Part shown: positions 33,663 through 42,114 of the stretch, one piece after another
How the letters are laid out: each line of letters opens with the position of its first letter
Position numbering within the stretch: position 1 is the first letter of the stretch
Assembly: GCF_028416635.1 (NCBI RefSeq)
Contig: NZ_CP114013.1
Coordinates: 3,224,001 to 3,288,000 of the forward strand
Source: Baekduia alba
GTDB lineage: Bacteria > Actinomycetota > Thermoleophilia > Solirubrobacterales > Solirubrobacteraceae
DNA: 64,000 nt
Direction: 5' to 3'
Program-made: the position numbers and the translations under genes
The notes under the pieces: generated by a model
Databases searched by the model: none
What the model saw: the letters and a program-made list of their open reading frames with translations, nothing else
What the model was told of the DNA's origin: nothing

Positions 33663-34897
33663 CCGATGTGCCTCCCTCGCAGGACGCGGGCGACGACGGC
33701 CGTCGGCTCCAGCTCCTCCTGCTCTCCGCTTTCCATGTCCTTCAAGATGGTGCTCTCGTCGCCGAAGATCGCGACGTAGCTCGCGCCGGACCGGTCGGCC
33801 TGCTTGAGCTGGCCCTTGCGCGAGCGCCCCGCCAGCTCCATCCGCACGTTGAGCCCGGCGCGGCGCGCCTCGGCGGCCAGCGCGAAGGCGTCGACGCCGG
33901 TCCCGGCGACGTACAGGTCGCAGACCGCCTCGGGCTCCGGCCGGTGCTCGCCGGCCAGCAGGAGGCGCTCGACGCCCGCGGCCCAGCCGATCCCGGACGT
34001 CGGGCTCAGGCCGAGGACCTCGGCGAGGCCGTCGTAGCGGCCGCCGCCGCCGACGCCCGACTGCGCGCCGAGCGCGTCGGAGGTGAACTCGAACAGCGTG
34101 CGCGTGTAGTAGTCGATTCCGCGCACGAGCGTCGGGTCGATCTCGTAGGCGACTTCGGCCGCGTCCAGCCGAGCGCGGACCTCGGCGAAGTGGTCGGCGT
34201 CCTCGGGCGTGAGGTGGTCGAGCAGCAGCGGAGCGGACTCCATCACCCTGCGCGTGCCCGGGTGGTCGGCGTCGAACGCGCGCAGCGGGTTGAGGTCGAT
34301 CCGCGCGCGGACGTCCTCCGACAGCTCGTCCTCGTGGGCGCGCAGGTGCGCGATGAGCAGCTCGCGATAGTCGGCGCGTGTCGCGGGCGTGCCGAGCGAG
34401 CCGAGCCGCAGCCGCACGCCGGCGACGCCGAGCTCGGCGATCACGGTCTGCAGCAGCAGGATCGCCTCCGCGTCGACGGCCGGGTCGTCGGAGCCGATGG
34501 TCTCGATCCCCAGCTGCCAGAACTGGCGGAAGCGCCCGGCCTGCGGCTTCTCCTGGCGGAAGTACGGGCCGAGGTACCAGAGCTTCACCGGCTGGGGCAG
34601 CTTGTGCATGCCGTGCTCGTGGTAGGCGCGCATCACCGGCGCGGTGCCCTCGGGGCGCAGCGTCATCGACCGGCCGCCGGCGTCCTCGAAGGTGTACATC
34701 TCCTTCTGGACGATGTCGGTCGACGCGCCGACGCCGCGGGCGAACAGCTCGGTGTGCTCGAAGATCGGCGTCTCGACGCGGCGGTAGCCGGCGCCGCCGA
34801 GGATCGTGCGCGCGATCTTCTCGACGCCGTGGCGTGCGGCGTCCTGCTCGGGCAGCACGTCGTACGTGCCGCGCGGCGCCTGGGGCTTCTCGCTCAC
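33659..34897 (-). CDS. hisS: Histidyl-tRNA synthetase
   Basis: A 412-residue class II enzyme charging tRNA(His). RGTYDVLP at the N-terminus, motif 2 LRPEGTAPVMRAY and YLGPYFRQEKPQAGRFRQFW, the His-binding LVRGIDYYTRTLFEF, and the C-terminal anticodon domain with LAGRSRKGQLKQADRSGA. GTG 34897 gives GTGA overlap with the upstream MBL gene. The order MBL-hisS-aspS is common across bacteria and indicates an operon. Confidence 0.97.
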   Translation of the reverse strand: MSEKPQAPRGTYDVLPEQDAARHGVEKIARTILGGAGYRRVETPIFEHTELFARGVGASTDIVQKEMYTFEDAGGRSMTLRPEGTAPVMRAYHEHGMHKLPQPVKLWYLGPYFRQEKPQAGRFRQFWQLGIETIGSDDPAVDAEAILLLQTVIAELGVAGVRLRLGSLGTPATRADYRELLIAHLRAHEDELSEDVRARIDLNPLRAFDADHPGTRRVMESAPLLLDHLTPEDADHFAEVRARLDAAEVAYEIDPTLVRGIDYYTRTLFEFTSDALGAQSGVGGGGRYDGLAEVLGLSPTSGIGWAAGVERLLLAGEHRPEPEAVCDLYVAGTGVDAFALAAEARRAGLNVRMELAGRSRKGQLKQADRSGASYVAIFGDESTILKDMESGEQEELEPTAVVARVLRGRHIG

Positions 34898-35550
34898 GAC
34901 TGCGAGAGCTCGGCGAGGAAGGGGTTCGTGGCGCGCTCGGCGCCGAGCGTCGTCAGGCCCATGTGGCCCGGATGGACGATCGCGTCGTCGTCGTAGCGCT
35001 CGAGCAGCGTCGCGATGGACTGCAACAGCGTGGCGTGGTCGCCGCCGGGCAGGTCGGTGCGGCCGACCGACTGCTGGAAGAGCACGTCGCCGGAGAAGAG
35101 CATCGTCGGCTCGCCGGCGGCGTCGCCGGCGATCGCGTAGGTCACGTGGCCCGGGCTGTGGCCGGGCGTGAAGAGCACGTCGATGTCGTAGCCGGCCAGC
35201 TGCAGCCGCTCGCCGCCCGCGACGGTGTGCTCCGGATCCCAGGACTCGAACGGGCCGAAGCCCGGCCACGGCACGTAGGCCATGATGTCCTGCAGGACCG
35301 GGACCTCGAGCTCGGGGCAGTAGACCGGCGCGCCCGTGGCCTTGGCGACCGGCGCGACCGCGCCGACGTGGTCGAAGTGCGTGTGGGTGAGCAGGATCGC
35401 GTCGAGTCCGACGCCCAGCGCCTCGAGCGCGCCGAGCAGCTTCGGCGCCTCCTCACCCGGGTCGACGAGCAGGGCGCGGTCGCCGCCGTCGCGGCGGATC
35501 AGGAAGCTGTTCTCCTGCACCGGACCGACGGTGAACATCCGGACGTCCAT
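34894..35550 (-). CDS. Metallo-beta-lactamase-fold hydrolase (glyoxalase II-like)
   Basis: A 218-residue binuclear zinc hydrolase of the YcbL/glyoxalase II type. THTHFDHVG (about residue 55) is the HxHxDH metal motif, FTPGHSPGHVTY supplies the next His, and FSGDVLFQQSVGRTDLPGG the bridging Asp; HPGHM is the last His. It starts VRMFTVGPVQENSFLIRR. Probable substrates are small thioesters. It is the first gene of the MBL-hisS-aspS operon and follows a small membrane protein gene by 3 nt. Confidence 0.92.
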   Translation of the reverse strand: MDVRMFTVGPVQENSFLIRRDGGDRALLVDPGEEAPKLLGALEALGVGLDAILLTHTHFDHVGAVAPVAKATGAPVYCPELEVPVLQDIMAYVPWPGFGPFESWDPEHTVAGGERLQLAGYDIDVLFTPGHSPGHVTYAIAGDAAGEPTMLFSGDVLFQQSVGRTDLPGGDHATLLQSIATLLERYDDDAIVHPGHMGLTTLGAERATNPFLAELSQS

Positions 35551-35553
35551 GGG

Positions 35554-35904
35554 CTACCGCTTCCCTGCGGCCTTCTTGGCCTGCCGGCGCTCGTAGACCC
35601 ACTTGTCGGTGTAGAAGCCCACGCCCGTGTACAGGAAGAACATCGGGATGCCGAACGCCAGCGCGACCGCCGGGTTCTGCAGGAACGAGATGACCACCAC
35701 GAAGAGGATCGTCGCGATCGCCGAGCGGTTGGCCGCCGAGCGCCAGGTGGGCGGGCGGTCGAGCCGGTCGGTGCGCAGCGCGCCGCCCTTGCCCTTGCCG
35801 CCCTTGACCGGCTCGTTGGCCCGGCCCGTCCGGCCGCGCGACTCGACCATCCCCGCGGCGTTGCCGCGGTGCTTGGTCCGGCGCTTGCGCTTGGTCTGGG
35901 CCAT
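35554..35904 (-). CDS. Small two-helix membrane protein with basic N-terminus
   Basis: A 116-residue protein: ~60 basic residues (QTKRKRRTKHRGNA, then KGGKGKGG), then two hydrophobic segments (SAIATILFVVVISFL; AVALAFGIPMFFLYTGVGFY) and a short basic tail. It resembles small actinobacterial membrane proteins placed upstream of hisS; function unknown. Its stop is 3 nt from the MBL start, so it likely heads this operon. The N-terminal basic region could bind RNA or the membrane surface. Confidence 0.8.
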   Translation of the reverse strand: MAQTKRKRRTKHRGNAAGMVESRGRTGRANEPVKGGKGKGGALRTDRLDRPPTWRSAANRSAIATILFVVVISFLQNPAVALAFGIPMFFLYTGVGFYTDKWVYERRQAKKAAGKR

Positions 35905-35934
35905 GGCCCAGGACGATAGCTCCTAACCGCTCGC

Positions 35935-36801
35935 TCAGCCGGCCTCGTGCAGGGCTTCCTCGACGGTGCGCCGCCCCTTGACCGGGAGGTCGTCGGGGAA
36001 GCCGGCGAAGGCGAGCGCCGGCGCGAGGCCGACGAGCTCGCAGGCGGCGACGGGCGCGTGGCGGGCGACGGCGGCGACGACGGCGGCCAGCGGGACCGCG
36101 CGGTGGTCCTCGACGTTGGTCGAGACCTGGGCGATCGCGCCCTGGGCGGTGAGCTCCAGGCCGAGCGCCCGGACGCCCGGCAGGCCGTCCGCCCCGCCCT
36201 CGCGGACCGCCGCCGCGATCGCGCGCGCGTCCTCGACGGTGGCCGGCGGCGCGAGCTCGACGTTGAAGGCGACCAGCGGCGGGCGGGCGGCCACCAGGAC
36301 CGCGCCGGCGCTCGGATGGGGCACGGCGGGGCCGAAGTCGGGCACCAGCTCGCCGGCGCGCATCCGGCGCGTCAGCTCCGCGATCCCGCCGCGGCGCAGC
36401 GACGCGCGCGTCCGGCCGCCGGCGAGCAACCCGTACAGGAACACCGGGAGGCCGACGGCGTCGGACCCCAGCCGCTCGGCCACGGCCAGCGCCTCGGCGC
36501 ACGCGGCGTCGCGCCGCGCGTCGTCGAGGAAGACGACCGGGACCACGTCGAGCGCGCCGACGTGCGGGTGGATCCCCCGCTCGGCGCGCAGGTCGATCCG
36601 CGCGACCGCGGCGCGCGCGCCCTCCGCCAGGGCGGGCGCCAGCGCACCGGGCGCGGCGGCCAGCGTGTGGACGGCGCGATGGTGGTCGACGTCGGCGTGC
36701 GTGTCGAGCAGCCGCGCGCCCCCGCGCGCGTAGGCGTCGCCCACCGCGGCCACCACGGCCGCGTCGCGACCTTCGGAGATGTTGGGGACGGCCAGGAGCA
36801 C
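35935..36801 (-). CDS. ftcD: Glutamate formimidoyltransferase
   Basis: Transfers the formimino group between formiminoglutamate and tetrahydrofolate, linking histidine breakdown with one-carbon pools. The 288 residues start with AVPNISEGRD, then LDTHADVDHHRAVHTL and GIHPHVGALDVVPVVFL, all hallmark motifs. It is the stand-alone transferase without the cyclodeaminase domain. The start is GTG 36801. A 13-bp hairpin begins one base further upstream, leaving no room for a Shine-Dalgarno, so translation may use a leaderless or later-starting mRNA. No hut genes are in the window. Confidence 0.92.
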   Translation of the reverse strand: MLLAVPNISEGRDAAVVAAVGDAYARGGARLLDTHADVDHHRAVHTLAAAPGALAPALAEGARAAVARIDLRAERGIHPHVGALDVVPVVFLDDARRDAACAEALAVAERLGSDAVGLPVFLYGLLAGGRTRASLRRGGIAELTRRMRAGELVPDFGPAVPHPSAGAVLVAARPPLVAFNVELAPPATVEDARAIAAAVREGGADGLPGVRALGLELTAQGAIAQVSTNVEDHRAVPLAAVVAAVARHAPVAACELVGLAPALAFAGFPDDLPVKGRRTVEEALHEAG

Positions 36802-36802
36802 G

Positions 36803-36835
36803 GGCGGGCGCGGAGGCTATTGCTCCGCGCCCGCC
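36803..36835. terminator. 13-bp perfect hairpin between GH3 gene and ftcD
   Basis: GGCGGGCGCGGAG / CTCCGCGCCCGCC, loop GCTATTG. It stands 27 nt after the GH3 stop codon and one base before the ftcD GTG. Probably the terminator of the glucosidase gene; it may also fold in the ftcD leader. Confidence 0.75.
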
Positions 36836-36861
36836 GCGCGTCCCCTCAGCGTCTCAGCGGG

Positions 36862-38889
36862 TCACCAGCCGCCGTGACCGCCGCGCGTCCGCAGCCCGAA
36901 CCCGTACGGGAACAGCGGGTCGTAGTTGGCGTCGCCGACGTTGATCGGCTCCTGGTCGATCGTCTTCGGCCAGGTCATCGGCAGCTTGCCGGTGAACGGC
37001 TTGGCGCCGAACAGGACGTCGGCCACGCCTTCGCCCTCGCTGCCCGGCAGCCAGGACGCGACGAGCGCGTCGGTCTCGTCCAGCTGCGCCGGGTCGATGA
37101 TCAGCGGGCGCCCGCTCACGACCAACACGATGCACTTGGTCGTCGCCGCGCAGACCTTGTCGACCGCCGCCTTGTCGGCGTCGTTGAGCGTCATCGTCTG
37201 CGGCGGCCGCGGCACGTTGTTGTCGCCGGGGTCGTAGGCCCACTGCGGGCCGCCGACGTCGCCGAAGCCCTCGGCGTACGGCGTCTCGCCGACGACCACG
37301 ACGCCGGTCGCGCCGTCCGGGATCGGAGCGCTCGCATCCGGGCTGGAGACGACCTGCGTCCCGCCGGCCGCGTCCTGGATGCCCTTGAGGATCGTCGTCC
37401 CCGGGATCACGTTGGTCGAGCCGCCCTGCCACGTCAGCGTCCAGCCGCCGGCCTGGTTGCCGATGTTGTCGCTGTTGCTGCCGGCCACGTAGATCGGCGC
37501 GTCGCCCTTGATCGGCAGCGCGTCGTCGTCGTTCTTGAGCAGGACCTGCGACTCGGCCACGGCGCGGCGCGCGACGGCGCGGTGCTGCGGCGAGCCGATC
37601 TGGTCCTGGTCGGTCCGGTCGGTGTAGGGATGCTCGAAGAGACCCAGCTCGAACTTCTTGGCGAGGATGCGGCTCACGGCGTCGTCGATGCGGCTCATCG
37701 CGACCCGCCCGTCGTTGACCGCGGCGGTCAGCGACGTGATGAACTGCGCGTAGTTCTGGGGCTGCATGAACATGTCGATGCCGGCGTTGACCCCGGCCAC
37801 GACGTTCTCGTCGAACGTCCCGCCGATGTGGTCGATGCCGTTGTAGTCGGAGATCGCGAGCCCGTCGAACTTCATGGAGCCCTTCAGCACGTCGGTGATG
37901 AGCTCCTTGTTCCCATGCATGTTGATGGGGTTGCCGAGCCCGTCCTCGGTCCAGTCGACCGACGAGTAGGACGGCATCACGCTGCCGGCGTGGTGTTGAC
38001 GGATGGCCGGGACGTACTGGCGCAGCGCCTTGTCCCAGAAGTCGCCGCGGCTGGTCTGCGAGACGCCCTGGTCGATCTTGTAGTCGCCCGAGCCGGTGCC
38101 GTAGACCGTGTCGCCGTCGCCCGCGTAGTGCTTGGCGGTCGCCAGGACGCGATCGCGATGGGCGAGGTCGCCCTTGCCGTTGCCCTGGAAGCCGTCGATC
38201 GCGGTCTCCAGCTTGATGACGAGGTCGGGGTCCTCGGAGAACGACTCGTAGGTGCGGCCCCAGCGGTCGTCCTGCGCGGCGCAGATGCACGGCGCGAAGG
38301 CCCACTGCGGGCCGGACGCCCGCGTCTCGTCGGCGGTGACGTGCTCGACGTCGCGCACCAGCTGCGGGTCGCGCGTCGCGCCCAGGCCGATGTTGTGCGG
38401 GAACACGGTCGCGCCGAGGAGGTTGCCGTGGCCGTGGACCGAGTCGACGCCGTAGAGCAGCGGGATCTTCAGCCGCGTGCTCAGCGCCGCCTTCTGGAAG
38501 TTGTCGACCATGTCGGCCCACGCCGCCGGCGTGTTGGGCGTCGGGACCGAGCCGCCGCCCGACAGGACCGAGCCGAGGCCGAGCGTCGTGATCTCGGCGT
38601 CGTCGTCGGCGAGCTCGGCGCGCTCGGCCTGCGTCATCTGGCCGATCTTCTCGGCGAGCGTCATCCGCCCGACGAGGTCGGCGACCCGCTTGGGGATCGG
38701 CGCGCGCGGGTTCAGGTAGGTCGGCTGGCCGTGGTCACCGCCGCCGCCTCCCCCGCCATGGCCCGGAGGCCCCCCGCCGCCCGGCCCGTGCCCGCCCGGG
38801 CCTCCTCCCGCGAACGCTCCCGGCACGACGATCGCCGCGCTCGATGCGACAGCGGCGACCGCCATCACGATGGACCCACGCCTGACCAT
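36862..38889 (-). CDS. Secreted GH3 beta-glucosidase
   Basis: A 675-residue exported glycoside hydrolase of family 3. Signal peptide (MAVAAVASSAAIVVPGAFA), a Gly/Pro/His-rich linker (residues ~27-55), then the (beta/alpha)8 domain: VADLVGRMTLAEKIGQMTQ, PLLYGVDSVHGHGN, AKHYAGDGDT, and the nucleophile Asp in GLAISDYNGI. The second domain with ALPIKGDAPIYVAGSNSDN and VVVGETPYAEGFGD completes the enzyme. Expected to release glucose from cellobiose or laminari-oligosaccharides outside the cell. ATG 38889 has a GGGGGAG Shine-Dalgarno. It is divergent from the STAS gene. Confidence 0.93.
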   Translation of the reverse strand: MVRRGSIVMAVAAVASSAAIVVPGAFAGGGPGGHGPGGGGPPGHGGGGGGGDHGQPTYLNPRAPIPKRVADLVGRMTLAEKIGQMTQAERAELADDDAEITTLGLGSVLSGGGSVPTPNTPAAWADMVDNFQKAALSTRLKIPLLYGVDSVHGHGNLLGATVFPHNIGLGATRDPQLVRDVEHVTADETRASGPQWAFAPCICAAQDDRWGRTYESFSEDPDLVIKLETAIDGFQGNGKGDLAHRDRVLATAKHYAGDGDTVYGTGSGDYKIDQGVSQTSRGDFWDKALRQYVPAIRQHHAGSVMPSYSSVDWTEDGLGNPINMHGNKELITDVLKGSMKFDGLAISDYNGIDHIGGTFDENVVAGVNAGIDMFMQPQNYAQFITSLTAAVNDGRVAMSRIDDAVSRILAKKFELGLFEHPYTDRTDQDQIGSPQHRAVARRAVAESQVLLKNDDDALPIKGDAPIYVAGSNSDNIGNQAGGWTLTWQGGSTNVIPGTTILKGIQDAAGGTQVVSSPDASAPIPDGATGVVVVGETPYAEGFGDVGGPQWAYDPGDNNVPRPPQTMTLNDADKAAVDKVCAATTKCIVLVVSGRPLIIDPAQLDETDALVASWLPGSEGEGVADVLFGAKPFTGKLPMTWPKTIDQEPINVGDANYDPLFPYGFGLRTRGGHGGW

Positions 38890-39088
38890 TGCTGGACTCC
38901 CCCTCTGCTCCTGCGCTGCTGAGCTGGACGGGCGCGCGGATACCCTGGTCTAGTCCACTCCTAACCGGGCGAGGGCCGCCGGCTGACGACCGGGATCCGT
39001 TGCATCGCGCGGGCGCGGCGAGGAGCCGATGGTGTTTGGTCGCCAGGCCGGAGGGGAACCCACCCGCCAACGTCAGGAGGAGGCTGTG

Positions 39089-39448
39089 GTGCATGGCTTC
39101 GAATTGACGGTCCAGCACATGGGGACGGGCGCGGTGTCGATCCGTCTCCGAGGGGCACTCGACCTCGCGCACGCCTACAAGTTCGACGACGAGCTGCGCC
39201 ATGCGGAGCGCGACGCGCCGTCCTGTCTGGTCCTCGACCTGCGCGAGCTCGACTTCGTCGACTCGGCCGGGATCTCGCGGATCCTCGCGGCGCGGCGACG
39301 CGCCCGCCGCGCGGGCCGTCGCCTGGTGCTCGTGCGGGGCTCGAACGCCGTCCAGCGCTTCCTGCAGGTCGCGGCGCTCACCGAGCACTTCGAGTACGTC
39401 GCCGAGCCGGGTGATGCGCTCGCGGCGCTGAACCCGCGCCTCAGCTGA
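39089..39448 (+). CDS. STAS-domain anti-sigma factor antagonist
   Basis: A 119-residue single STAS domain, the switch type that frees a sigma factor by binding its anti-sigma kinase. VSIRLRGALDLAHAYKF and LVLDLRELDFVDSAGISRIL contain the conserved Ser that is phosphorylated in SpoIIAA/RsbV homologues. GTG 39089 is preceded by a strong AGGAGGAGG at 39075-39083 with 5-nt spacing; an adjacent GTG at 39086 is too close. No anti-sigma kinase or sigma gene is next to it. The 199-nt gap to the GH3 gene should hold two divergent promoters. Confidence 0.9.
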   Translation: MHGFELTVQHMGTGAVSIRLRGALDLAHAYKFDDELRHAERDAPSCLVLDLRELDFVDSAGISRILAARRRARRAGRRLVLVRGSNAVQRFLQVAALTEHFEYVAEPGDALAALNPRLS

Positions 39449-40292
39449 CGAAGCGCCGCACGAACGCCAGCGCGGTGTCGCACACCTCGCGCCAGCCGCC
39501 GTCGATCGTCAGCGCGTGCCCGCGACCCTCGATCTCGGTGATCTCGGTCACCGCCTCGTTGCGCTTCTGCTTCTTGTAGGAGGCGTTGGCGATCGCCCAC
39601 GGCACCGTGTTGTCCTTCTCGCCCGAGATGATCAACAACGGGCCGCGGTCCGGGCTCTTGCTGTTGACCTTGGCCTCGGTCCACGGGTTGAGGTTCGCGG
39701 TCGCGGCCTGGAAGAGCGGAACGCCGGCGGCCGGGACCGCGAACGTGTTGTACAAGTCCTTGGCCTCGTCCTCGGAGACGGCGTTGGCGAACGCGAACCG
39801 GAACTGCTCGTAGGTCAACGGCACCGCGCGGTTGCGGTTGGCCGGGTTGCCGAGCACGGGGCGCGAGGACTTCAGCGCGGAGATGGGCAGCGGGAGCACG
39901 CCGCGGAACGGCGCCGGGTCGATCGCGACCGACGCGGCCGACAGGCCGCGGCCGGCGATGATCTGCGTGAGCAGGCCGCCGAAGGAGTGCCCGATGACCG
40001 CGGGCTTCTTGGTCAGCTGGCCGATCAGCGCGCCGATGTGGTCGGCCACCTGGCCCACGGACTTGCCCGCGAAGACCTCCGGATGGGCGTTGGCCTCGGC
40101 GACCGTGTCGGGGTCGTCGGGCCAGCCGGGCAGCACGGGCTGGTAGCCGGCCTGCGCGAAGACCTCGGCCCACCGGTCCCAGCTGCTCGGGAGCAGCCAC
40201 AGCCCGTGGATGAAGACGACGGGCGTCAGGCCCGAGTCGTTGGCCTCCTGGATCTGCTGCTCGTCGTGGGAAGGAGCGGTGGTCGCGGCCAT
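39441..40292 (-). CDS. Alpha/beta hydrolase
   Basis: A 283-residue soluble alpha/beta hydrolase. VVFIHGLWLLPSSW holds the oxyanion residues, GHSFGG the nucleophile Ser (about residue 103), the acid is in ISGEKDNTVP, and the base in GRGHAL. It resembles the non-heme chloroperoxidase/esterase-like proteins with the MAATTAPSHDEQQIQEANDS start often seen in actinobacteria. Start ATG 40292; an open frame upstream is noise. It converges with the STAS gene and overlaps it by 8 nt. Confidence 0.9.
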   Translation of the reverse strand: MAATTAPSHDEQQIQEANDSGLTPVVFIHGLWLLPSSWDRWAEVFAQAGYQPVLPGWPDDPDTVAEANAHPEVFAGKSVGQVADHIGALIGQLTKKPAVIGHSFGGLLTQIIAGRGLSAASVAIDPAPFRGVLPLPISALKSSRPVLGNPANRNRAVPLTYEQFRFAFANAVSEDEAKDLYNTFAVPAAGVPLFQAATANLNPWTEAKVNSKSPDRGPLLIISGEKDNTVPWAIANASYKKQKRNEAVTEITEIEGRGHALTIDGGWREVCDTALAFVRRFVS

Positions 40293-40323
40293 GGGCGCGA
40301 GCCTACCGCCGTTCGCAGGGCTT

Positions 40324-40714
40324 TTAGAAGGCCGGATCGGTGAACGCGTGGACGACGGCCCCGGCCGCGTCGCGCCACACCATCCGGTGGGGGAACGCGT
40401 CGGGCGCGCCGCGCGGGATCGCGACCGACAGCACGTTGTCGTGGACCTGCACCGTCTTGATGAAGGCGCTCGGGAAGACCGCCGGCTTGAAGTACCTGCC
40501 GCGGGAGATCTTCTTGGGGTACTCGAGCGTGACCGAGGCGACGCCGTCGGGCACCAGGCTGAACGTCTCCAGCGCGACCGAGCGCAGCGTCCTTGGGCTC
40601 GATGCCCGGCGGATAGGGCGACGGCGGGCTCCCGGCCAAGGCGGCCGCGGCGCCGCCGCCCGTGACGAGGGCGACGGCGAGCGTGGACAGGACGAGCGCG
40701 CGGCGACTGGTCAC
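40324..40714 (-). pseudogene. Small exported protein with one frameshift
   Basis: Frame 1 starts at GTG 40714 with a signal peptide (SRRALVLSTLAVALVTGGGA) and SPPSPYPPGIEPK. The protein-like sequence then continues in another frame, TLRSVALETFSLVPDGVASV, to KTVQVHDNVLSVAIPRGAP and the stop at 40324. One extra base (or two missing) at the CCCAAGGACG stretch near 40600 explains the shift. Without it the gene would encode about 130 residues. Function unknown; a recent inactivation or an assembly error. Confidence 0.65.
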
Positions 40715-40768
40715 GACGTATGAGCGTCGCGAACGCGCTGTCTTGTGACAGACGGGGCGGCGGTCGGC

Positions 40769-41071
40769 CTAGAACAGCCCGTAGGAGCCGACGACCGTCG
40801 CCTGCCCGGGCGCCGGCGGGCCGGCGACCCACTCGCGCAGGCCCTGCTGGAAGGCGCCGAACTCCGGCAGCTGCGGGAGCGGGTTCTCGACGCCTTCGGC
40901 GATCTGGAGCAGCGCGAGGTAGGTGACGCCGTCGGCGAGGCGCAGCGACGCGTACTTGATGCCTTGGGGCTGGGCGCGGTCGATGGCCGCGAACAGCGTG
41001 GCCGCGGCGGCGTCGACGTCGCCGACGTGCTCGGGCTTGACCTGGGTGTTGACGATCATGATCGTGTTCAT
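40769..41071 (-). CDS. Small ABM-like (dimeric ferredoxin-fold) protein
   Basis: A 100-residue protein, VNTQVKPEHVGDVDAAAATL at the start and LREWVAGPPAPGQATVVGSY at the end, in the size and pattern of antibiotic-biosynthesis-monooxygenase-like dimeric alpha/beta-barrel proteins. The exact substrate is unknown. It is divergent from the gene at 41131; only ~60 nt separate the starts. Confidence 0.7.
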   Translation of the reverse strand: MNTIMIVNTQVKPEHVGDVDAAAATLFAAIDRAQPQGIKYASLRLADGVTYLALLQIAEGVENPLPQLPEFGAFQQGLREWVAGPPAPGQATVVGSYGLF

Positions 41072-41130
41072 GGCGCGTTGACCGGCGCTGGCGCGCGGAT
41101 GTGACAGGGCTCTACCGTTCGGAACGCGCC

Positions 41131-41571
41131 ATGCCCTCCGCCGCCGACCACCGACTCGTGCGCGCCAGCGACCTCAAGCGCCAGCGCGGCTGGACCGAAG
41201 GCCTCGTCGTCGCGCTCCTCGGCGCGCCGGACGCGCTGTCGCCCAACCCGCACGGCTGGCGCGCGCCGATGCGGTGGTTCCGGGTCGACCGGGTGGAGGA
41301 CGCGGAGCGGTCGTCCGCGTTCGCCGCGCGTGTGGCGGTGCTGCCCGAAGGGTCGGCGTGGCGCCGCGAGCTGCCGACGCGGTCGTGGTCCGCCGACGAG
41401 GTCGAGGGCCTGGAGTGGCTCGACGACCCGGCGCGGATCGCGTTGTTCCACGCACCGCGGCGACCGCGGGTGCGGCTGCGCCGGCCGCCTTCGGAGGCGT
41501 CGCCGGCACGCGAGCCGGAGCACGCGGTGATGTACGCGCTGCCGCGGTTCGAGGTGCTGCGGCTGTTCTGA
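41131..41571 (+). CDS. Conserved hypothetical protein with 'GWT' HTH-like N-terminus
   Basis: A 146-residue basic, acid-dotted protein. The N-terminal part (ASDLKRQRGWTEGLVVALLG, then PNPHGWRAPMRWFRVDRVED) matches a recurring module in uncharacterised proteins that starts like a helix-turn-helix, followed by a short beta hairpin. The rest is Arg/Pro/Glu-rich with no known motif. ATG 41131 is chosen over GTG 41101, as similarity starts later. No functional call. Confidence 0.6.
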   Translation: MPSAADHRLVRASDLKRQRGWTEGLVVALLGAPDALSPNPHGWRAPMRWFRVDRVEDAERSSAFAARVAVLPEGSAWRRELPTRSWSADEVEGLEWLDDPARIALFHAPRRPRVRLRRPPSEASPAREPEHAVMYALPRFEVLRLF

Positions 41572-41600
41572 GCGGCGGGCCGCGAGCCGCGGGCCGCGGG

Positions 41601-42104
41601 TCAGCCTCGGTTGCCGTTCTTGATGGCGCTGTTGGCCATCGCGACGAAGGCCTCGCGGCCGCCGCGGGCCTTGGCCTGGATCTCGTAGCGCACGCCCTTC
41701 TGGATCCAGGCGATCGATGGCGGCGAGCAGGAGGCGCCGCAGCTCAGGGGCCGGTAGTGGCCCTTCATCCCGAGGGCGAGCTTGACGTTGGTGGCCTTGT
41801 ACCCCAACTTGGCTCCCCGCTCGCCCGTGAACGTGGCGAGGAAGCACGCGTTGGCGCCGCCGCAGTCCTTCGCACCGCTCAGCGCGAGGTGGTACTCCCC
41901 CTTCTTGCTGTCGCCCTCCGGGTAGGTCTTCGTGCTGGACGCGATGTCCAGGTCGACCCGCGACGGCAGCAGGACCGGCACGTCGATGCTCGCGGCGTCT
42001 GGGATCTCGGCGCCGAGCCGGGCCGGGACGTCGACCGTCCGGGCGACGGCGGACGCGGTGAGCAGGGCGAACGCCACGACGGTGAGGGCCAAGGCGCGGA
42101 GCAT
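41601..42104 (-). CDS. Small secreted protein, unknown
   Basis: A 167-residue exported protein. Signal peptide LRALALTVVAFALLTASAVA; the mature part contains four cysteines (KDCGGANAC and SCGASC) likely forming two disulfides, and beta-type segments (VDLDIASSTKTYPEG). It lies 10 nt downstream of the LuxR regulator stop and could share its transcript. The function cannot be deduced. Confidence 0.7.
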   Translation of the reverse strand: MLRALALTVVAFALLTASAVARTVDVPARLGAEIPDAASIDVPVLLPSRVDLDIASSTKTYPEGDSKKGEYHLALSGAKDCGGANACFLATFTGERGAKLGYKATNVKLALGMKGHYRPLSCGASCSPPSIAWIQKGVRYEIQAKARGGREAFVAMANSAIKNGNRG

Positions 42105-42114
42105 GCCGGCCAGC

